A stretch of 39,535 bases of DNA. Origin: Microbacterium sp. 5K110. Its GTDB lineage: Bacteria > Actinomycetota > Actinomycetes > Actinomycetales > Microbacteriaceae. A model generated the notes under the pieces. The model worked only from the letters and a program-made list of their open reading frames with translations. It was not told the DNA's origin and made no database searches. Shown piece after piece: positions 24,902 through 33,102 of the stretch (positions are counted from its first letter, which is position 1; the number at the start of each line of letters is the position of its first letter). Location of the stretch: positions 1 to 39,535 of the forward strand of contig NZ_VBUM01000027.1 of NCBI RefSeq assembly GCF_005774735.1. Direction: 5' to 3'. Both the position numbers and the translations under genes were made by a program.

Positions 24902-26988
24902 GACGTCCCTGCTTTCCCGCGGGGGCGGACGGTGATGCCGGCGGCGTGCAGGTGCCGGTTGATGGTCATCTCGCTGCATCCGGCAAGGTGCGCGATCTGT
25001 GCCATAGTCCTCCCTTGCGTCTCATAGTGGTCGCGTAGCCAATCGGAATCGAGGGTGAAGGTGGGGGGTCGTCCGCGACGCGACTTGGTGCCCGTGTCGG
25101 CGAGGATGCGGCCCACGGTCTGCCGGGACACGTTCACGTCCGCGGCGATCTCGTACGTCGACGCCCCCGCCGCATACGCCCGCGCTAACACATCGGGAGG
25201 CATCACGTCCGCGGCCGTTGATCGTGCTGGGCGGCTCCGCGCCCACGCCGCAGGCGCGTCCGGGACACCGTCCGAAGGCTCGGGTGTCCATGTGACGGGC
25301 TCATCGATGCCGTTGACGAGAAGGAAGTCCGCGGCGAGCTGGTCGAGTCCCGTCCGCACCGCTGACGGCAGTCCATCGGCGAAGCGGGCGACGGCCGGCG
25401 CGGTCACCCCTGCCTGATCCCACTCCGGCGGGATCGAATGGATCGGATTCCCCGACAGTGTCCGGTGCAGGAGCGCCCGGGCCAAACGCCATCGTCGTCC
25501 ACCCCCAGCCGATACCCCCGCCACCCGGCACACCTCCTGCCACTGGGATTCGAGGAGGATCCCGCTGTAGTCGAGGGCGCGACGTCGGGCGTAGTCAACG
25601 GGCACGTCATGCGTATCGAGGAACGCGGCCAGCCGGAGGATCGCGTGCAGGGTGCCCACGTCATGAGAGCTGCGACCGAGGTCACGCATCACATGGGTCA
25701 CCTGGCGGGCCGGCGCCTGCGGATCGAGCAATGCAAGAGCGGCGGAGTGTGTGAGCCTCGTGCCCGTGAACACCACCGCCGCCGCCAACGCCGACGCCAC
25801 CACCTCACTGCCGACCCGTTGCGGCGCGTACCGGGTGATCCACTCGCCCCACAACTGTGCCGGTACCTTTCGCGCTCGTTCGACCGGGCTGACCCCTGAC
25901 GGTGGTGCGGACTGCAGGAACACCGTCGGCCGGCGACGACGCCCCAGCGCGGCCGCGATCAGGGTCTGCAGTTGCGGCGTGTGCGCCGTGTACGACGAAC
26001 TCTGAGCCAGCCGCCCCTGCAGCAGCGCGGCGACACTGCCCGGCTTCGCCAGTGCGGTGACGGCGAGGGTGGTGCCGACGGCGGCCCCGACGGCAGAATC
26101 CGGTCGTGCCCGTACTGCCGTCGTCCAATCCTCGCTCGCCCTAAACAGCGCCACGAGCTCCTCACCAAGCGGACTGATGTCGAGGCGATCGCCGGCGGCA
26201 ATCGCGTGCCGGGCGGTACGGGACAGCAACCGAGTGTCTTCCAGCACCGCGACCGCCGGCTGCGGCGCCTCCGCATAGATCCCGAACCCTGCCCCGCCGG
26301 TGGAAACGATCCGCATCAACGCCCGCTGCGCATCCAGGACCGCCCGCGACACTGGAGTGCGGGTCGGGTCGGCCGTGAGGTCGGCCCGACACCGGTTCGC
26401 TTGCGGGCCCCGTCCCGGCCCTTGGACGGGATTGTGGCACCGGCCAGGAACGGGAACAAGCGCGAGCGGGTGGGCACGGTACCGGGCAGGACGATCACAC
26501 ACGGGGCACCGGTCCACGAGCAGGCGGCGGTGGCGAAAACAGGCGAACCCGAACGGGAACTGCCACGACATCCGCCACCGGCCACCCGAATCGACCAGGC
26601 ACTCCGGGCAGTAGCGTCCCGCGGTCCCCGCCGCCGGGCATTGCGAACTGATCCGCCCCCGCCGGGTGTACCGGATCGCATGGTGCGCGAACCGCATTCT
26701 CGTCATCTCCTGGAACTGATCCGCCGGAATGCCCGTCGACGCCTCGAGCCGCGACGCCTGCTCATCAGTCAGCGCGGTGGCCCAACTGTCCGCCATCCAC
26801 GCGGTCGCCGACACCGCCACACCCTCCTGCTGCTCGATGAGGCCGAGCGCGCAGGCCATCTCGTTCATCGTCGCCCCATAGGTGGCCGCCATCTTCTCCA
26901 GCCAAGAGTCGAACGGCTCATCAGGCAGCGGCCGCACCCGAAACGGCAGCACCCGCACCTCATAGGAAATCGTCGACGTCGTGGTCAT
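24898..26988 (-). CDS. tniQ: TniQ/TnsD-family target-selection protein of a Tn7-like element
   Basis: A 696-residue TniQ. The N-terminal family signature is LPFRVRPLPDEPFDSWLEKM with YGATMNEMACALGL. Zinc-binding cysteines follow: RYCPECLVDSGG (C127, C130), FACFRHRRLLVDRCPVCDRP (C150, H153, C161, C164). The C-terminus carries two helix-turn-helix segments, AAGASTYEIAADVNVSRQTV and HYETQGRTMAQIAHLAGCSE, each of which could read target DNA. At 696 residues it is longer than Tn402-type TniQ (about 400) and nearer to TnsD, so it probably recognises a specific attachment site. It overlaps the tnsC stop by ATGA (26988-26985). Confidence 0.88.
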   Translation of the reverse strand: MTTTSTISYEVRVLPFRVRPLPDEPFDSWLEKMAATYGATMNEMACALGLIEQQEGVAVSATAWMADSWATALTDEQASRLEASTGIPADQFQEMTRMRFAHHAIRYTRRGRISSQCPAAGTAGRYCPECLVDSGGRWRMSWQFPFGFACFRHRRLLVDRCPVCDRPARYRAHPLALVPVPGRCHNPVQGPGRGPQANRCRADLTADPTRTPVSRAVLDAQRALMRIVSTGGAGFGIYAEAPQPAVAVLEDTRLLSRTARHAIAAGDRLDISPLGEELVALFRASEDWTTAVRARPDSAVGAAVGTTLAVTALAKPGSVAALLQGRLAQSSSYTAHTPQLQTLIAAALGRRRRPTVFLQSAPPSGVSPVERARKVPAQLWGEWITRYAPQRVGSEVVASALAAAVVFTGTRLTHSAALALLDPQAPARQVTHVMRDLGRSSHDVGTLHAILRLAAFLDTHDVPVDYARRRALDYSGILLESQWQEVCRVAGVSAGGGRRWRLARALLHRTLSGNPIHSIPPEWDQAGVTAPAVARFADGLPSAVRTGLDQLAADFLLVNGIDEPVTWTPEPSDGVPDAPAAWARSRPARSTAADVMPPDVLARAYAAGASTYEIAADVNVSRQTVGRILADTGTKSRRGRPPTFTLDSDWLRDHYETQGRTMAQIAHLAGCSEMTINRHLHAAGITVRPRGKAGTS

Positions 26989-28142
26989 GCGGCGGCCGCC
27001 TCGCCGTCCTGGTTCTTGCGGCGGCGTGCCTGGTGGTTTCGCAGCTGCTGATCCAGCTTCGCCTCAAGCTCGCGGCGCTCCGTCTCCGCGCCCTCATCGA
27101 TGCGGATGTCGTCGAGCAGTTCCCGATCGATGACCTCCCGCCCTGTGCGGATCGCGCGGGACGCGCCGCGACGGATCAGGTCCATGAGGGATCCGATGTT
27201 GCCGGTGGTGCGGGCGAACAGGTACCGGGACAGGTCGACCAGCATCCCGGGGCGAGCACCGGTGAGGACGAGAGCTTGTTCGACGCCGAATAGCAGCCGG
27301 TCCCACTCCTCCCTGCCCCTCTTGTGGGTAAGCGTGAAGGGGCTGAGCCCGAGGACGGTCCATCGGCGGAAGGTCTGCGCCATCGCCGCCTCCCGGCCGG
27401 TCTCCCCTTCACCCACCAGGCCGCGGGCGCGGAGGGCGACGCCGGCGAACAAGAACGTCGCGTTGTATTCGTTTGCGAGCCACTTCAGCTGGTTGGCGAC
27501 TTCGACCCCGTCGCGGGTGCGCATGTTCAAGAAGTGCAGGTCGTCAACGATCACCAGCCGGGTGTCATGCCGTTCGATGCACTCCGCCGCCGCCCGGGCC
27601 AGGTCCCGGCCGGCCATGGAGCGGTGCAGGATGCCGGCGGTGGCGGGGTGGGCGTAGAAGCCGAGGATCATCATGTGCAGGCCCTTGATCGTCAGCCGCC
27701 CCGTCAGCGTCACATGACACACCGGCAGGTGCCGCACGTCCCTGTCCGCGTCCAGCCATCCCCCGGCCTCCGCGATCCGCTGCTGGTGGAACACGCGGCC
27801 GAAGTTGTTCACCACGGTCGACTTCCCGAGCGCCGGCGGGGCGTCGATCGCTGCGGCTGACTTCACCCGGTCGGAGTCCTGCAGGTTGGAGTCGAGGATG
27901 TCCGCCAGCTGCAGTTCGATGTCCTCTACCTGCCGTGTGCGCAGCAGGATGTTCGCGTGCCACACCCGCCGCTCCAAGTCGTAGACGACGCGATCGCGAG
28001 CAGGCAACGACTCCAGCTGGGCGCGCGAGAGCTCCTCAGGGCGAGCGCGGGGAGGCCGTTCGGCGAAGTCTGTCCAGCCCTCGTAGGTGGAGAGGCTCCG
28101 TTGGCGGGGCGGCTGCTGCGGGGCGCTCGTCGGGCTGGTCAT
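26985..28142 (-). CDS. tniB: TnsC/TniB-family AAA+ ATPase
   Basis: A 385-residue AAA+ regulator that links the TniQ-bound target to the transposase. Walker A is APPALGKST at 101-109 (G106, K107, S108) and Walker B TRLVIVDDLHFLNMRTRDG with D200-D201; a sensor region NATFLFAGVALRARGLV follows. The N-terminal 60 residues carry the TnsB-contact-type basic/Pro stretch and the C-terminus ends in a charged tail. It starts inside the tnsB stop (ATGA at 28142-28139) and ends inside the tniQ start. All visible nucleotide-binding residues are intact. Confidence 0.9.
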   Translation of the reverse strand: MTSPTSAPQQPPRQRSLSTYEGWTDFAERPPRARPEELSRAQLESLPARDRVVYDLERRVWHANILLRTRQVEDIELQLADILDSNLQDSDRVKSAAAIDAPPALGKSTVVNNFGRVFHQQRIAEAGGWLDADRDVRHLPVCHVTLTGRLTIKGLHMMILGFYAHPATAGILHRSMAGRDLARAAAECIERHDTRLVIVDDLHFLNMRTRDGVEVANQLKWLANEYNATFLFAGVALRARGLVGEGETGREAAMAQTFRRWTVLGLSPFTLTHKRGREEWDRLLFGVEQALVLTGARPGMLVDLSRYLFARTTGNIGSLMDLIRRGASRAIRTGREVIDRELLDDIRIDEGAETERRELEAKLDQQLRNHQARRRKNQDGEAAAA

Positions 28143-30292
28143 CGGAGCATCTCCATCGGTTCGAAGTGGTAGTCGCCGCGGATGGTGGGCTCGTCGATGT
28201 CGTCCTCGTCGTCATCATCACCGGTCTCGGGCGTGTCGACGCGTCGGCGCGGGTCGCGGACGGAGCCGGTGAGCTCGGTTCCGAGATCAGACGAGGCGGT
28301 CAGTTCCGCGTCGAGCATCCGTTGCACGGTGCGTAGCGACCACACCCCGTCCGGGTCCGGTTCCTTGTCGTTCAGCTGTGCGGCCATCCGGGCGCTCATC
28401 CGCCGCTCCGATGGCGTCAGACCACGGCCGGCGCCCCAGTCCTCCAGCAGCTGCGCGGCGACGTCGTCAACCTGGGAGGGGCGACCCTGCCGGATTGCGA
28501 TCTTCTTCGCGTACTCCAACGCGTCCAGGCTGAACGGGGTGTCGAAGCTGCCCTTGTGCTCCCATTCGAGGGTGTGCCAGGTGTGGTCCTCGGGGTCGTG
28601 GAAGTAGATTCTGGTGAGGTCGTCGGGGTTGACGAAGAATGGCCACTCCGTACCCTTGTCGCGGTGGATCGACCGGGCCCGGTTGCGGTACTTCGCGACC
28701 GACTCGCCGGTGTAGCGGAGTTTGTGGATCTCCACCCCGTAGTGGTTGAACTGCCGCTTCACCACCGGCAGCAGCTCCAGCAGCACGTTCCGGTCGGTGG
28801 GCAGACGCAGCTGTCCCGCGACAGCCAGGCCCTGTTCGTATCGTTGCGCGGGGCTGAGCTTTACCCCGGGCAGGTTTGGATCCTCCAACGAACTGTGGGG
28901 ACGAAGGTGGTAGACGGTGGCTACCCATTCCCGGATGATCTGCTCCAGCTGCGGCACCGTGTAGACGGCCTCTGCTTCGGGGTCCTCGCCGCGTCCGGCG
29001 ACGTCCGCGCCCTTGTAGCCGGGCAGCTCTTGCAGCAGGTCGTCGAGGGTGCGGAAGAATCGTTCCACGGGGCTCTTGTCGGTGGGCTGGTAGATCCGGG
29101 CGGGTTGGATCGAGATCCCCAACCGGGCGCACCCGCTGGTGAGATGCTCCGACAGGTAGGCGGCGCCGTGGTCGACGACCAGCGTCTCCGGCAGGATGCC
29201 GGCGCGGGTGAACCGGGACACCTTCGTACGGGTCGGGTCTACCAGCAGCGTGTCGGGCAGACCGTGGTACGGCCAGCGAGCGGACGTGCCCCAATCCGTG
29301 GGCGTATCAAACGGTTGCAGCGCCTCCATCAGCACGCCGGCGACGTCGATCGATTTCGTCGAACCCGGCGTGAGCCGCAGTCCGAGGATGCACCGCGAGT
29401 ACAGGTCCATCGCGATCGTGAGATCCGCTGACACCCATTTCCCGGTCACCGGGGCGACGGCGAACACGTTCAGCGGCGTGGTGTCCATCAGCACGTACTC
29501 GCCCGGCCGGACCGCCGACAACCGCCCGTAGGGTGCGGAGGGTCGGTTCGCGGTCGACCGTTTGCGTTTGGTGGGGCCGGTGAATGTGGCCCGGCCTCGA
29601 TCCAGCTCAGCCAGCGCGTTGTACGCGCTCGCGCGCGAGGGGCGCTTCACTGTCCCCGGGCCGTGGACGCGCTCGGTGCGTGCATTGATCCGGTCGATGA
29701 TGATCTTCTTGGAGACCTTCGCTTCGGGGGTCTGCTCATCCAGGACCGTCTGCGCGGTAGCGATCCACCGCGGGTCGAACCCGGTCAGCGCGTTTCCGGC
29801 TTGGGAGGACCGGTAGTCCATCAGGCCCGCCTCCCCGGACTCCCGGTACTGCGCCACCCAGCGGCGCACGGTCCGTTCGCCCTTCCCGAGTTCGGTCGCC
29901 TTCGCCGCAGTCCGCTGTCGCAGACTGTGCTGCGGGTGGTATTCCAGGCGCGGCTCACCCTCCCGCGGGATCTGCGGAGTGCCGGACTTGTATCCGGTGA
30001 GCACCTCGCGGACGTGGTCGGCGCGCTCCATGGTGCGTGCCTTCGCGGAGTCGGTAGCGTCCGCCCACAGCACCCCCAGCGGAGTAGCATCCCTTTCCCG
30101 CGTGTGGCCAGGGATGTGGGCCTTGCCGCCCTCGGCGGCGGGGCGCAGCACGTCGACCATCCGGAGTCGGCGGTGCCGGCCCGTGCGGTCGCGGATGATC
30201 ACCGCCCCGTCAGCGATCTCCGCGACCGTGCACGCCTCCCCGTCGTAGACGAAGTCCATCCCAGGTCGCAGCATCCAGCTATCCATCATCAT
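28139..30292 (-). CDS. tnsB: TnsB/TniA-family DDE transposase
   Basis: A 717-residue DDE transposase. Residues 1-50 form a beta-rich N-terminal module; a helix-turn-helix is seen at about 135-165 (LGKGERTVRRWVAQYRESGE). The retroviral-integrase-like catalytic core has D270 (YVLMDTTPLNVF), D374 (TLVVDHGAAYLS) and E410 (KSPVERFFRTL), giving the D,D(35)E spacing. A Mu-type C-terminal domain follows, with NRARSIHRDKGTEWPFFVNP and KIAIRQGRPSQVDDVAAQL. It starts with three adjacent ATGs (30292, 30289, 30286) after GAGGAAGC; I give the first. It cuts and joins the 3' transposon ends and works with the TnsA-type protein encoded upstream. There is no sign of damage. Confidence 0.9.
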   Translation of the reverse strand: MMMDSWMLRPGMDFVYDGEACTVAEIADGAVIIRDRTGRHRRLRMVDVLRPAAEGGKAHIPGHTRERDATPLGVLWADATDSAKARTMERADHVREVLTGYKSGTPQIPREGEPRLEYHPQHSLRQRTAAKATELGKGERTVRRWVAQYRESGEAGLMDYRSSQAGNALTGFDPRWIATAQTVLDEQTPEAKVSKKIIIDRINARTERVHGPGTVKRPSRASAYNALAELDRGRATFTGPTKRKRSTANRPSAPYGRLSAVRPGEYVLMDTTPLNVFAVAPVTGKWVSADLTIAMDLYSRCILGLRLTPGSTKSIDVAGVLMEALQPFDTPTDWGTSARWPYHGLPDTLLVDPTRTKVSRFTRAGILPETLVVDHGAAYLSEHLTSGCARLGISIQPARIYQPTDKSPVERFFRTLDDLLQELPGYKGADVAGRGEDPEAEAVYTVPQLEQIIREWVATVYHLRPHSSLEDPNLPGVKLSPAQRYEQGLAVAGQLRLPTDRNVLLELLPVVKRQFNHYGVEIHKLRYTGESVAKYRNRARSIHRDKGTEWPFFVNPDDLTRIYFHDPEDHTWHTLEWEHKGSFDTPFSLDALEYAKKIAIRQGRPSQVDDVAAQLLEDWGAGRGLTPSERRMSARMAAQLNDKEPDPDGVWSLRTVQRMLDAELTASSDLGTELTGSVRDPRRRVDTPETGDDDDEDDIDEPTIRGDYHFEPMEMLR

Positions 30293-30334
30293 GCTTCCTC
30301 TCAAAGTGAGTAGTCGGGGATCGGGTGCCGGGAC

Positions 30335-30646
30335 TCAGGCCGTGTCACGGAGGGATGAGCCGCTCTCCGCCGTCACGCGAAGATGCCGCGCCGGTGGCTG
30401 CACGACGCGCGTACCGAGCACTTGCCGCAGGTACTCCTCAACGGCGCGCAGCAGCTGGGCTGCCGCTTCCTTGTCCGCTCTCGGTGACTGCGGGGGCACC
30501 GGCAGGGCCACGGGGATGCCCAGCGCCTCGCATGCTCGCGCCGTGTCGGCCTCGCGGTCGCGCTCCGATCTCGTCGACCGCTCCGGGCCAGCCTCCTCGA
30601 AGAGCAGGGAGGGAGTGCCAGGTCGAAGGTCGTCTCGTGCGCTCAT
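30335..30646 (-). CDS. 103-residue unknown protein between tnsA and tnsB
   Basis: This gene starts in the stop of the TnsA-type gene (ATGA at 30646-30643) and ends 42 bases before tnsB, so it is inside the transposition operon. The product begins MSARDDLRPGTPSLLFEEAG and has helical stretches READTARACEALGIPVALP and KEAAAQLLRAVEEYLRQVLG, then a basic tail. I recognise no family. It might be a TnsA/TnsB accessory protein or a small regulator. The longer frame on the same strand that reaches 31144 overlaps tnsA and is not coding. Confidence 0.62.
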   Translation of the reverse strand: MSARDDLRPGTPSLLFEEAGPERSTRSERDREADTARACEALGIPVALPVPPQSPRADKEAAAQLLRAVEEYLRQVLGTRVVQPPARHLRVTAESGSSLRDTA

Positions 30647-31365
30647 GTCAGCTCCAATACGCTCGTCGTGCTCAACAGGTGGGACAGGTCCGTGCGCAAA
30701 CGCTGTGTCCACAGCAGGTGCAGCACGAGGGAACGGGCGAACCGCTGCTCTCCCGCGATCGGAGTCACGGCACGCACCGCTTCCCCGAACGTCACAGCGG
30801 CTCCCAGCACGGTCGCCGCGGCATCGACCTGCCCGGGATCGAACTGGAAGCTGCGCCGGTACCCGGCGAGGAACTGCACATTCGCCAGCAGCACCGGATC
30901 GGGCTCGGAGCACACCCGGTACTCCCAGCCATGCGCCTCGACCTCCCGCCGCGTCCAGTCCAGCGAGTCCCGCACCGCCGGGACCTGCAGCTTCGCCGCC
31001 GGCTTCACATCGACAACGCACACCAACCGGTCTGTGTGCGAGATCAGATAGTCCGGGATGTGCCTGCGGGTCGTGCCGTGATCGTCGCCCTCCATCAGGA
31101 ACGGCTGGGACAGGATCCAGTCCACTCGCGGGTCGAAGTCGCACAGCAGCAGGTTCGCGTACTCCAGCCGCGACTCGTACCCCACGGGCGCCTGCATCGT
31201 CGCGGACCAGTACGAGCCGGAGAAGTGACGCTGCTTGCGGTACCAGCGGAACTCACGCCACGGCACCGCCGCCGCGAACACCCCCAACCGGGCATCCGGC
31301 AGCGAAACGACGTCGACGTGATCCTGCATCATACGGATCCGGATCGTCGACGCCACCGCGATCAT
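30643..31365 (-). CDS. tnsA: TnsA-type endonuclease
   Basis: A 240-residue TnsA-like protein with the restriction-endonuclease fold used to cut the 5' transposon strand. The active-site pattern is E64 (VGYESRLEYANLL), D105 (RHIPDYLIS) and D119-x-K121 (VCVVDVKPAAKL), matching E-D-xK of TnsA. A C-terminal helical part, EQRFARSLVLHLLWTQRLRT, could be the TnsC-contact region. The start is uncertain: ATG 31365 has no clear SD sequence, and ATG 31332-31329 is possible. It is the first gene of the minus-strand operon, preceded by an AT-rich patch. With tnsB it should give cut-and-paste movement. Confidence 0.83.
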   Translation of the reverse strand: MIAVASTIRIRMMQDHVDVVSLPDARLGVFAAAVPWREFRWYRKQRHFSGSYWSATMQAPVGYESRLEYANLLLCDFDPRVDWILSQPFLMEGDDHGTTRRHIPDYLISHTDRLVCVVDVKPAAKLQVPAVRDSLDWTRREVEAHGWEYRVCSEPDPVLLANVQFLAGYRRSFQFDPGQVDAAATVLGAAVTFGEAVRAVTPIAGEQRFARSLVLHLLWTQRLRTDLSHLLSTTSVLELT

Positions 31366-31511
31366 CCCCGACCCGGCTCCCCGGCCCGCAGCTCACCATC
31401 GCCCGTGTCCCCGGTCGGAACCTGACAGCGGTGCGTGCGCATGAACACATGCTGTTGCCCCGCGACCGCGCAGCGGAACTCACCGACGCCACAGAAAGAA
31501 GTGAGCAGCTT

Positions 31512-31600
31512 TGTACTAAATCACTAAACAGCTAATCACTAGTAAATGTCACATTCACTACCAAGCTCGATGTTGCGCCTGTCAGATACACAACAAACCT
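31512..31600. other. AT-rich patch upstream of tnsA: candidate transposon end or TnsB sites
   Basis: In a GC-rich window this stretch is distinctly AT-rich. Read towards tnsA it contains TAGTGATTAG and TTTAGTGATTTAG as imperfect direct repeats, and GAATGTGACATTTAC. The outer side reads TGTTGTGTATCTGACAG on the minus strand, which fits the TGT-start expected of Tn7-like ends. It lies on the tnsA side, where Tn7 has its right end. I could not find the matching opposite end or a target duplication. A promoter or operator for tnsA is an equally good reading. Confidence 0.4.
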
Positions 31601-31618
31601 CCGCCGACCAGTCGGCGG
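31601..31618. promoter_or_regulatory. 18-base inverted repeat between tnsA and the winged-helix gene
   Basis: CCGCCGAC and GTCGGCGG are perfect inverted arms separated by CA. There is no following T-run, so a terminator is unlikely. It lies 28 bases before the ATG of the winged-helix gene at 31647, so an operator for that protein is the simplest reading. Confidence 0.4.
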
Positions 31619-31646
31619 CGTCCGACGCATATGAGACACTCGGAGC

Positions 31647-31970
31647 ATGACGGCGATCCACCCGATTGCCCCCGAAGACTCCAAAGCGCTCTTCGGGAAC
31701 AGCTACATGCACACCGTGCTGGTCGAGATCACCCGGCACGGCGATGAACCGTTCTCCCCGAAGCAGATCATCGACGCCACCGGACTGCCCGGCGGGATCA
31801 TCCACCCGCTCATCAAGAGGCTGAAGTCCAGGCATTTCATCGAGTACCTGGGCCGTGTGCCCGGGGAGAAGACCACGCTGTACCAGGTCCGCGACAACCC
31901 CTACATGCGCGCCGCCCGCGAGTACGCCGAAGCTGCGCCCGAGATCCCGCAGCATCGAGCCGCCAGCTAA
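31647..31970 (+). CDS. small winged-helix protein A
   Basis: A 107-residue winged-helix DNA-binding protein of MarR/ArsR/PadR size. SKALFGNSYMHTVLVEITRH forms the first helices, FSPKQIIDATGLPGGIIHPL the helix-turn-helix, and IKRLKSRHFIEYLGRVPGEK with TTLYQVRDNPYMRAA the wing. ATG 31647 has GGAG directly upstream. It is paralogous to the protein encoded at 32148 over about 80 residues (SKA.FG, ATGL.G.I.H, RLK...IE..G...GE). The ligand and target are not known. It is divergent from tnsA. Confidence 0.75.
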   Translation: MTAIHPIAPEDSKALFGNSYMHTVLVEITRHGDEPFSPKQIIDATGLPGGIIHPLIKRLKSRHFIEYLGRVPGEKTTLYQVRDNPYMRAAREYAEAAPEIPQHRAAS

Positions 31971-32147
31971 CCCACGGCGCCCCGGATCGACCCACAGCTC
32001 GGTCGCGACGACCGGTGAGCGACGTGTTCGACGTGCGTCGCGCCACCACGTGCCACCGCTGCCGAATTCGCAAGGTGCGGCGTCCAGAGCACACACTGGT
32101 GCGTTCTCCATGTTTCATGAATCTTGAATTTGATCTAGACTGGGTAG

Positions 32148-32474
32148 GTGCCAACCCTTGCCCGCGCGGCCGAGCTGTCGAAGGCGGTCTTCGGCAGCGA
32201 GCACATGCTTTCCGTGATGTGGCAGATCTCGCAGGCACCGGACGCAACGTTCAACGCTCCCGCCATCGAACGGGCCACGGGCCTGGCCGGGAGCATCGTG
32301 CACGGCATGCTCGCACGACTCAAACGCGCCGGCCTCATCGAGGTCGTGGGCCATCTCGAGGGAGAACGCACCCTCGCCTACCAGCGTCGCGACCATCTCG
32401 TATGGCAGGCGGCATCTCAACTCACGTCCGAGGTGACTGACACCCTGGGCATCGGAGGCCCCTATGACAGCTAG
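32148..32474 (+). CDS. small winged-helix protein B, possibly leaderless
   Basis: A 108-residue paralogue of the protein at 31647: AELSKAVFGSEHMLSVMWQI, then FNAPAIERATGLAGSIVHGM and LARLKRAGLIEVVGHLEGER. The start is GTG 32148. No SD sequence precedes it; instead an AT-rich promoter-like stretch (TTTCAT at 32113, then TAGACT at 32136 with a 17-base gap) would start transcription within a base or two of the GTG, so translation may be leaderless, as is common in actinobacteria. It overlaps the next gene by 11 bases, so the two form an operon. Confidence 0.72.
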   Translation: MPTLARAAELSKAVFGSEHMLSVMWQISQAPDATFNAPAIERATGLAGSIVHGMLARLKRAGLIEVVGHLEGERTLAYQRRDHLVWQAASQLTSEVTDTLGIGGPYDS

Positions 32475-33102
32475 CCCCTCCACGACCGTCGCCGGGACGT
32501 CCGGGGTGAGTTGGCAAACCGGTGCCCATCGCGTCCACGTCGACCTCGAGCTTCACCTCCCGGAGATCCAGCGCCGCCGCGCCACAAACGCGGCGGGGTC
32601 TGTACAAGACCTGGACACTCTGCGGTTCCTGCTGACGCTCCCCGTCGATCAGCCCACCGCCCTCGCGGGCCTCGATGCGTACGAGCGGCGCCTGGCTCGG
32701 CGAGCCGTCCGCTGCGGGTTCGCCGAAGAGCGCGCCGTCGCCCGCAGCCAGTCCACTCTCATCCGAAGAGCGGAGCCTCCCGTGACGGTGCGGCTGATAT
32801 CGGTGTTCGGCCCGTTCCGTCGCAGCACCCTGCAGTTGGCGACGACATTCGCCCCCTACGGGCGTCGTCGACTCGTCGTCCCCTCTGGACGGCTCGACGA
32901 GATATTGTTGCTCGAAGCAACCTTCTACGGTGTCGGCGTTACGGTGGCCGACGCCAACGGCGAGCGGACCGTCGCCGCGTCGGCGCCCTTCCAGCCCGCC
33001 CGGTTCACTGGCGCCTCCTGGCTGTTCGCTGAGCGCATCTACGGCCAGGCGCTCAGCTCAGCGACCGCCACCGGGCAAGTGTCGGCGGCATCGAGATCAT
33101 GA
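32464..33102 (+). CDS. unknown protein, 212 residues, co-operonic with winged-helix B
   Basis: I recognise no family. ATG 32464 has GGAGG five bases upstream. The N-terminal half starts VSWQTGAHRVHVDLELHLPE and includes LRFLLTLPVDQPTALAGLDA; the second half has PPVTVRLISVFGPFRRSTLQ, RRLVVPSGRLDEILLLEATF and YGVGVTVADANGERTVAASA, which looks like beta strands of a sensor or scaffold domain. There is no membrane segment. Its last 50 bases overlap the convergent TGT-like gene, which is unusual and may mean that one of the two ends is slightly altered. Coupling to a winged-helix regulator suggests a regulator/effector pair. Confidence 0.58.
   Translation: MTASPSTTVAGTSGVSWQTGAHRVHVDLELHLPEIQRRRATNAAGSVQDLDTLRFLLTLPVDQPTALAGLDAYERRLARRAVRCGFAEERAVARSQSTLIRRAEPPVTVRLISVFGPFRRSTLQLATTFAPYGRRRLVVPSGRLDEILLLEATFYGVGVTVADANGERTVAASAPFQPARFTGASWLFAERIYGQALSSATATGQVSAASRS

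Noticed and set aside
30291..31535. 414-codon plus-strand frame opposite tnsA
   Set aside because: Ser/Arg/Pro-rich composition typical of an antisense GC-rich frame; tnsA motifs on the other strand are intact.
24256..31600. CRISPR-associated transposon (Cas12k or Cascade type)
   Set aside because: No Cas gene, repeat array or guide-like structure was seen near the tns operon. Only TniQ is available for targeting.
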